Below are positions 60,284-64,000 of a stretch of DNA of 64,000 nucleotides, piece by piece. Numbering within the stretch: position 1 is the stretch's first letter; each line of letters starts with the position of its first letter. A model generated the notes under the pieces. The model searched no databases and was not told the DNA's origin. It saw only the letters and a program-made list of their open reading frames with translations. The position numbers and the translations under genes were made by a program. The stretch is from Ww85 sp963745765 (GTDB lineage: Bacteria; Desulfobacterota; Desulfobulbia; Desulfobulbales; Desulfocapsaceae), in contig CAVUYQ010000021.1 in NCBI GenBank assembly GCA_963745765.1, positions 124,001 through 188,000 of the forward strand, given 5' to 3'.

Positions 60284-60949
60284 ATGTCTGGTGATATCGA
60301 TTTTGATGAAATACTGGGAAAGTATCGTTCCGACCCTTACGCTTATGTGGATATAGCTGCTCCCCATACGGGAGTTGTGAATTTCAAGGTTGGCAAGGGG
60401 ACAGCGGTGGACGCAGCCGGTGGGGAGTGGAACCATATTCCCGGAACCCCGCTGTTTCAGATTACCCGTGAGCGTAACCGGAAGCTTGTTGGTGCACCGA
60501 TAACCGGGATTGTTTCAAAAATAGAAGCGGAACGGGATGGGCAGTTTGTTGAGGCTGGTGAGAATCTGATGACAATCCGGCATCCTCTTAAGAAGAAAGA
60601 AATCATCGAGAACATTTTGAAGGAAGTGCTCTTCCTTTTTGTCGCACCGGAAAAAGCAAAGTATTTCTTTTCACTGGATATACAGTCTCGTATTGAGAAA
60701 AAAGGCGCCCGGGCGGTGACGATAAAACAGGGCGACGAGATATTGACCATGTCGCTGATGAAGCGTGACACTCCGGTGTATTATACCGGGCAGGAAGGTG
60801 TCATCTATTCCGTCTATTTTAAACCGGGTGTCTCCATAGCCCAGGGCGAACCGCTTGTTGGTATCTGTGATGCGGAAACATTACCGATGATCCAGAAGGT
60901 TATCACCCGGGTCAAGGCCGAATGGGATAGTATTTACAGCGGTATGTAA
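60284..60949 (+). CDS. Biotinyl/lipoyl-like barrel-sandwich protein without a biotinylation lysine motif
   Basis: A 221-residue protein starting at ATG 60284 (AGGATAAAC upstream); a longer start at 60248 lacks a ribosome-binding site. Two barrel-sandwich halves are visible: IAAPHTGVVNFKVGKGTAV...GTPLFQITRERNRKLVGAPITGIVSKIEA...GQFVEAGENLMTIRHP. A third similar half is GVIYSVYFKPGVSIAQGEPLVGI. The EAMKM biotin or lipoyl attachment loop is replaced by TRERNRK, so modification is doubtful. It lies directly upstream of birA, hinting at a biotin link, but the missing motif argues against it being a substrate. Confidence 0.65.
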   Translation: MSGDIDFDEILGKYRSDPYAYVDIAAPHTGVVNFKVGKGTAVDAAGGEWNHIPGTPLFQITRERNRKLVGAPITGIVSKIEAERDGQFVEAGENLMTIRHPLKKKEIIENILKEVLFLFVAPEKAKYFFSLDIQSRIEKKGARAVTIKQGDEILTMSLMKRDTPVYYTGQEGVIYSVYFKPGVSIAQGEPLVGICDAETLPMIQKVITRVKAEWDSIYSGM

Positions 60950-61023
60950 CAGCACCCGGACACCCGTATTTTAACCGCGGCCTGTTCACTGTTCTTAAAA
61001 TCACCTATCCAGTCTCTACCGGC

Positions 61024-61944
61024 ATGACTCCCAGACTTACTGCAGCCCGACTCAGATCCTATATCAAGGACGTTGAATTACCCGTGCGGAAAAATTCTTG
61101 GCCTGAAGCGGAAGCCCATCTTATTTTACGTTTCGGCGCAACTATCGGTTCGGTTCTTGAGCATCACGTTAAGCTGCACCGAAGCATGCTGCAGGCACGA
61201 TCCCATATTGCAGCAACCGAGAGGGAGGGCCGGTCGGTTGCCAGTGGCACGACGATTCTGGCCGACCGCCTGACCGGCTCGAAAGGCCGTTTTGCCAGGC
61301 ACTGGCATGCTCCGGAAGGGGGCTTGTGGGGATCAACCATCTATGTGAATACCCTGCTGCCTCAATCCCGTCTGCTTCTGCCCCTTGCTGCCGGTATTGC
61401 CTGTTGTGAGGCGGTGCGTGAAAGCGGCGCGCAGGATGCAGTTATCCGCTGGCTTAATGATGTGCTGATCGGCGGCATGAAAGTCGGCGGTCTTCTGGCA
61501 GAGAGCTTTACCGGTGAGGGCTCACGGGAGGAGTATTGTCTGATCGGCTTTGGTGTTAATGTCAACAATGAGCAGTTTCCTGAAGAGATCCGGGCAACGG
61601 CCACTTCAATAGCATGCCATCTCGGCCGGCCGGTTGACCTGGAAACTTTTACCTATTGCTTTCTGGCGAAACTAAGCTGGAATATTGGGTTGCTCCATTA
61701 TTACGAAGAAGCGTTTCTGCCTGACCTGCCATCTGTCGGGGCCGGCTTTGGTCATCCGCTCATCAGAAGATGGCGGGAACTCAGCGATTCTCCCGGTAAA
61801 TGCGTCATGTTCGGTTTTGATGTTATGACCAGTCCTCAGTATCGGGCCACCGTGTCGGGTATCACGGAGGATGGGGGATTGCAGCTGCTCCTTGAGGATG
61901 GTTCAGAGATAACCGAATATAGCGGGGAAATCCGTTATCTCTGA
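61024..61944 (+). CDS. birA: Biotin-protein ligase catalytic domain (BirA-like, no DNA-binding domain)
   Basis: Attaches biotin to carrier proteins. The 306-residue protein has no N-terminal winged helix. It has the biotin/ATP loop variant GSKGRFARHWHAPEGGLW (the canonical GRGRRGR is altered to SKGRFAR), IRWLNDVLIGGMKVGGLLAE with the key Lys, LIGFGVNVN and a C-terminal SH3-like domain (YRATVSGITEDGGLQLLLEDG). With no helix-turn-helix it cannot repress bio genes the way E. coli BirA does. The preceding barrel-sandwich gene ends 74 nt upstream. Confidence 0.83.
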   Translation: MTPRLTAARLRSYIKDVELPVRKNSWPEAEAHLILRFGATIGSVLEHHVKLHRSMLQARSHIAATEREGRSVASGTTILADRLTGSKGRFARHWHAPEGGLWGSTIYVNTLLPQSRLLLPLAAGIACCEAVRESGAQDAVIRWLNDVLIGGMKVGGLLAESFTGEGSREEYCLIGFGVNVNNEQFPEEIRATATSIACHLGRPVDLETFTYCFLAKLSWNIGLLHYYEEAFLPDLPSVGAGFGHPLIRRWRELSDSPGKCVMFGFDVMTSPQYRATVSGITEDGGLQLLLEDGSEITEYSGEIRYL

Positions 61945-62041
61945 TGGTATTATAGAAAACCTTCAAGGGCATCCGCATCTTTTTACTCTCAGGTCTCTGA
62001 CGATGTTTGCCGAGCCATTTACTGGTGCTGTAATCCTTCAG

Positions 62042-62157
62042 CCTGAACATTTCATGAACATTGCCAGTCACCTTGTATTCATTGAACTTAGCGTAATATA
62101 TCTATTTTTCTCAGAGACATAAGAGTGTTTCTGGAAAATGTTCATGAAATGTTCAGG
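62042..62157. repeat. 116-bp element bounded by 21-bp perfect inverted repeats
   Basis: CCTGAACATTTCATGAACATT at 62042-62062 is exactly repeated inverted at 62137-62157. The right end touches the recO stop codon. A similar single arm (20 of 21 bases with one gap) occurs at 43428-43447. The 74-nt centre codes for nothing. A non-autonomous mobile element or a binding-site pair are possible. Confidence 0.7.
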
Positions 62158-62916
62158 TTAGCCGGTTCCAAGCCATTTCCAGGAATGAATGTCTTTCTGA
62201 AACAAATGACGGCCATATCGGTAAAGACAGTCCAGGGTTTCACGGAGATTGACCGCAGTCGGCTTGAATCGGCTAAGCCTGGCCAACGGTTGTTGCTGCA
62301 CGGAAATGATCATCTGTATTGTTCCCGGACTCAGTTGCCGGCCGGAATAGTCATTCTCTTGCCGGCAGCTGGAACAGAGAAGACCTCCCGCCTGCGGGCT
62401 GAAAACAGCAGGGGATTGCGCCTGGTAGACCTTACCGCAACTTCGGCATTGCAAAAAATCCGGCCGGTAGCCGATAGCGTCATAGAGTTTGATAAGAAAG
62501 AGAGCGAGCACCGTTTTTTGATCCGCTCCTTTGTCCAGTGAGTGCAGCGCCCAGAGCGAAAGCTGGAAGAGATGATCCTCGTTGAGCTTTTCACTGGTTA
62601 CAAGCAGGATGAACTCCCGGAGGACAGAGGCGGCATGGTAGCGGGGAAGGTTTGAACGCAGACTCAAAAAACTGTTCAATAGCTCCGCTCCGGTAATAAC
62701 GGCCAGACTGCTGGGTGCGGAGCGTGAATAGGATATTTGTAAAAAAGAAAACAATTCCAGTTTATTAACAAATCGTTTCTTGCTCCGATGCGCGCCCTTG
62801 GCAATGGTGGTTAGTCTGCCTATATCCTGGCAGAAGAGCGTGACAATTTTATCTGCCTCGCCATGGTCATAGGAGTCCAGAACAACTGCCGGCAGGTCGG
62901 TGCGGACACTTACCAT
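62158..62916 (-). CDS. recO: DNA repair protein RecO
   Basis: Loads RecA on gapped DNA together with RecF and RecR. Starting at ATG 62916 (MVSVRTDLPAVVLDSYDHGEADKIVTLF), the 252-residue protein has the N-terminal OB fold (DIGRLTTIAKGAHRSKKRF), a helical middle (FLIKLYDAIGYRPDF) and a four-Cys zinc finger (CRSC...CSSC). A longer in-frame extension lies over the end of the upstream rodZ-like gene and is not protein-like. The start is only 4 nt after the rodZ-like stop. Confidence 0.9.
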   Translation of the reverse strand: MVSVRTDLPAVVLDSYDHGEADKIVTLFCQDIGRLTTIAKGAHRSKKRFVNKLELFSFLQISYSRSAPSSLAVITGAELLNSFLSLRSNLPRYHAASVLREFILLVTSEKLNEDHLFQLSLWALHSLDKGADQKTVLALFLIKLYDAIGYRPDFLQCRSCGKVYQAQSPAVFSPQAGGLLCSSCRQENDYSGRQLSPGTIQMIISVQQQPLARLSRFKPTAVNLRETLDCLYRYGRHLFQKDIHSWKWLGTG

Positions 62917-62920
62917 TCTT

Positions 62921-63763
62921 TTATTCGCGAAAATATTCCGGTATCGAGATAACGATCTTGTCTTCAACGGCAGGCGGCAGCGGGACGATGATGCCGTTGA
63001 GGTAGAGGCGCACCGCTGTTGTATCGGGCAATTCCAGCACAATGTGCTGGTCTGCCTGCCAGGATTCGGTACTTCCTGCGGGAAGACTGAGTTGTTGCGG
63101 CGGGGCATCGTCAAGACTTATGGTGATGTTTGTCGGCTGCTGGAATTCGGCGACAAGACGATACTTCGCCTCCTTCATGGCTGTTTTCCCAGGCTGGGCG
63201 GGATTCTGCGGCAGCGCCTGTTGGGTGGTTGGTTCTGGTGGGCTGGTTTCCTGGGGAACCTGAGCCGCCGGTTCTTCCACCAGTACAGCCGTCTCCTGGA
63301 AGCCTCTGAGCCAGTTGCTGACCTGTTTGGCGGGGTTGTAGCCGGCGTACCAGCAGATGCCGGCTACAACGAGGATGATGACCACTAAAGAAAAGCTGAT
63401 GATTGATCCGGCAGTGTGGGATGGACGCTCTGCTATACTGTTGATATTATCTCCTCCCCAGCTCTGCGAAAAAGTGGTGTCTTTGTTTTGGTTGGGAGCA
63501 TCCTGGGCATATTCCCTGGAAAAATGCTGTAAAACTTTCTCCTGATCGAGACCCAGCGTTCTGGCATAAAGGCCATAGAATCCGCGGGCAAAGGCTATTG
63601 CCGGCAACATTGAATAATCGTCAGCCTCCATCGCCCGAAGGGTCTCCGGTGGAATTCTTGTCTCCTGGGCGATATCGGCTATTTCCAGGGACCTCTCAAG
63701 ACGCAGTTTTCTGAAAATCTCCCCTATAGTTTCGTGGTCAGGTGCGGTGCGGTGAGTTTCCAT
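62921..63763 (-). CDS. rodZ: RodZ-like helix-turn-helix membrane protein
   Basis: A cytoskeletal partner of MreB that shapes the cell. The 280-residue protein has an N-terminal HTH domain (IFRKLRLERSLEIADIAQETRIPPETLRAMEADDY, then LPAIAFARGFYGLYARTLGLD), one transmembrane helix (SLVVIILVVAGICWYAGY), a Pro-rich linker and a periplasmic beta domain (DUF4115-like; ITISLDDAPPQQLSLPAGSTESWQADQHIVLELPD). Domain order and length match RodZ, somewhat shorter than in E. coli (337 aa). No mre genes lie in the window. Confidence 0.85.
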   Translation of the reverse strand: METHRTAPDHETIGEIFRKLRLERSLEIADIAQETRIPPETLRAMEADDYSMLPAIAFARGFYGLYARTLGLDQEKVLQHFSREYAQDAPNQNKDTTFSQSWGGDNINSIAERPSHTAGSIISFSLVVIILVVAGICWYAGYNPAKQVSNWLRGFQETAVLVEEPAAQVPQETSPPEPTTQQALPQNPAQPGKTAMKEAKYRLVAEFQQPTNITISLDDAPPQQLSLPAGSTESWQADQHIVLELPDTTAVRLYLNGIIVPLPPAVEDKIVISIPEYFRE

Positions 63764-63838
63764 ATCGTGATCCCATTCTGTTTTGTCAGCCCGTATCTGG
63801 CCTGAACGCGAAGTGCTGTTATCTTCTGATCGGGTTTC

Positions 63839-64000
63839 TTAAAGTTTTCGGATGTAGGCCCGATCTCTTATACCGTTTATCCAGTCCTTAAATTCCTTCT
63901 GCATAGCCTCTCTGAACAGCCGCTCCCGTATTTCTTCTTTTACTGATTCGTAGGGAGCCCGCATGACTATTCCTCCCTCTTTGTTGGAAAGAAGCATAAA
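63839..64000 (-). CDS. C-terminus of a SurA/PpiC-type peptidyl-prolyl isomerase (partial)
   Basis: The last 53 codons of a minus-strand gene whose start lies beyond the window. The stretch KEGGIVMRAPYESVKEEIRERLFREAMQKEFKDWINGIRDRAYIRKL ends in TAA at 63839-63841. It resembles the helical ending of SurA/parvulin-like chaperones (EEIRERLFREAMQKEFKDW). Whether it belongs to SurA or another PpiC-domain protein cannot be told from this fragment. It lies 75 nt upstream of the rodZ-like start. Confidence 0.7.
   Translation of the reverse strand, partial: FMLLSNKEGGIVMRAPYESVKEEIRERLFREAMQKEFKDWINGIRDRAYIRKL

Noticed and set aside
61991..62119. GTCTCTGA and TCAGAGAC as an additional stem around the recO-side element
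   Set aside because: The two 8-mers are not nested with the 21-bp ends, and 8-base matches occur by chance over this distance.
62917..63114. N-terminal extension of RecO
   Set aside because: It is antisense-like low-complexity sequence over the rodZ-like gene; family similarity begins at 62916.

Overview
The window looks like a chromosomal segment of a Gram-negative delta-proteobacterium (Desulfobacterota, most like Desulfobulbales). This is inferred from the 16S character, an IscA/HesB-like selenoprotein, a SpeA/GltA/CarAB/FtsH set with delta-type sequences, an outer-membrane efflux operon and a YdbH/YnbE/YdbL set. Most genes are housekeeping. No prophage, plasmid or CRISPR locus is visible, and no insertion sequence with a transposase.

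Layout. 1-3.4 kb: partial arginine decarboxylase speA, a tiny LysW-like zinc ribbon with a possible sigma-54 promoter, and citrate synthase. 3.7-9.7 kb: a complete rRNA operon on the minus strand (16S, tRNA-Ile, tRNA-Ala, 23S, 5S) with promoter, RNase III-type processing stems and terminator. 9.7-14 kb: a small conserved protein, an acyl-CoA thioesterase, clpB, and a HesB/IscA-like gene with an in-frame UGA and a bacterial SECIS-like hairpin. 14-20 kb: phosphofructokinase, an endonuclease III relative, trmJ coupled to a giant MalT/BTAD-type regulator. 20-30 kb: RNase R, a RelA/SpoT homologue with a degenerate synthetase, aat, and an ExeA/DamX-like ATPase-SPOR protein carrying 66-bp tandem repeats. 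30-36 kb: a PlsC-like acyltransferase, a BarA-like hybrid kinase and an HDOD-REC-GGDEF protein. 36-43 kb: a tetR-acrA-acrB-tolC operon in which every junction is a 4-nt overlap, with an operator overlapping its promoter. 43-52 kb: a CcdA-like protein, folP-ftsH and carAB. 52-60 kb: a ModF-like ABC ATPase, a SLOG-like protein, cmoAB and ydbH-ynbE-ydbL. 60-64 kb: a barrel-sandwich protein, birA, recO, a RodZ-like protein and the end of a SurA-like isomerase.

Two cross-cutting observations matter to a reader. First, about 14 single-base insertions or deletions break eight otherwise well-conserved genes (clpB, the MalT-like regulator, the relA-like gene, a small membrane protein, the DamX-like gene, the hybrid kinase, ccdA and folP). 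In each case correcting the indels gives a length divisible by three, so sequencing or assembly error is more likely than decay. Those genes are given as single coding regions with the break points stated. Second, the most biologically interesting features are the UGA-containing HesB-like gene, the UGA at the fourth iron-sulfur Cys position of the endonuclease III relative, the RelA/SpoT homologue lacking synthetase catalytic residues, and two long inverted-repeat elements at convergent gene ends.
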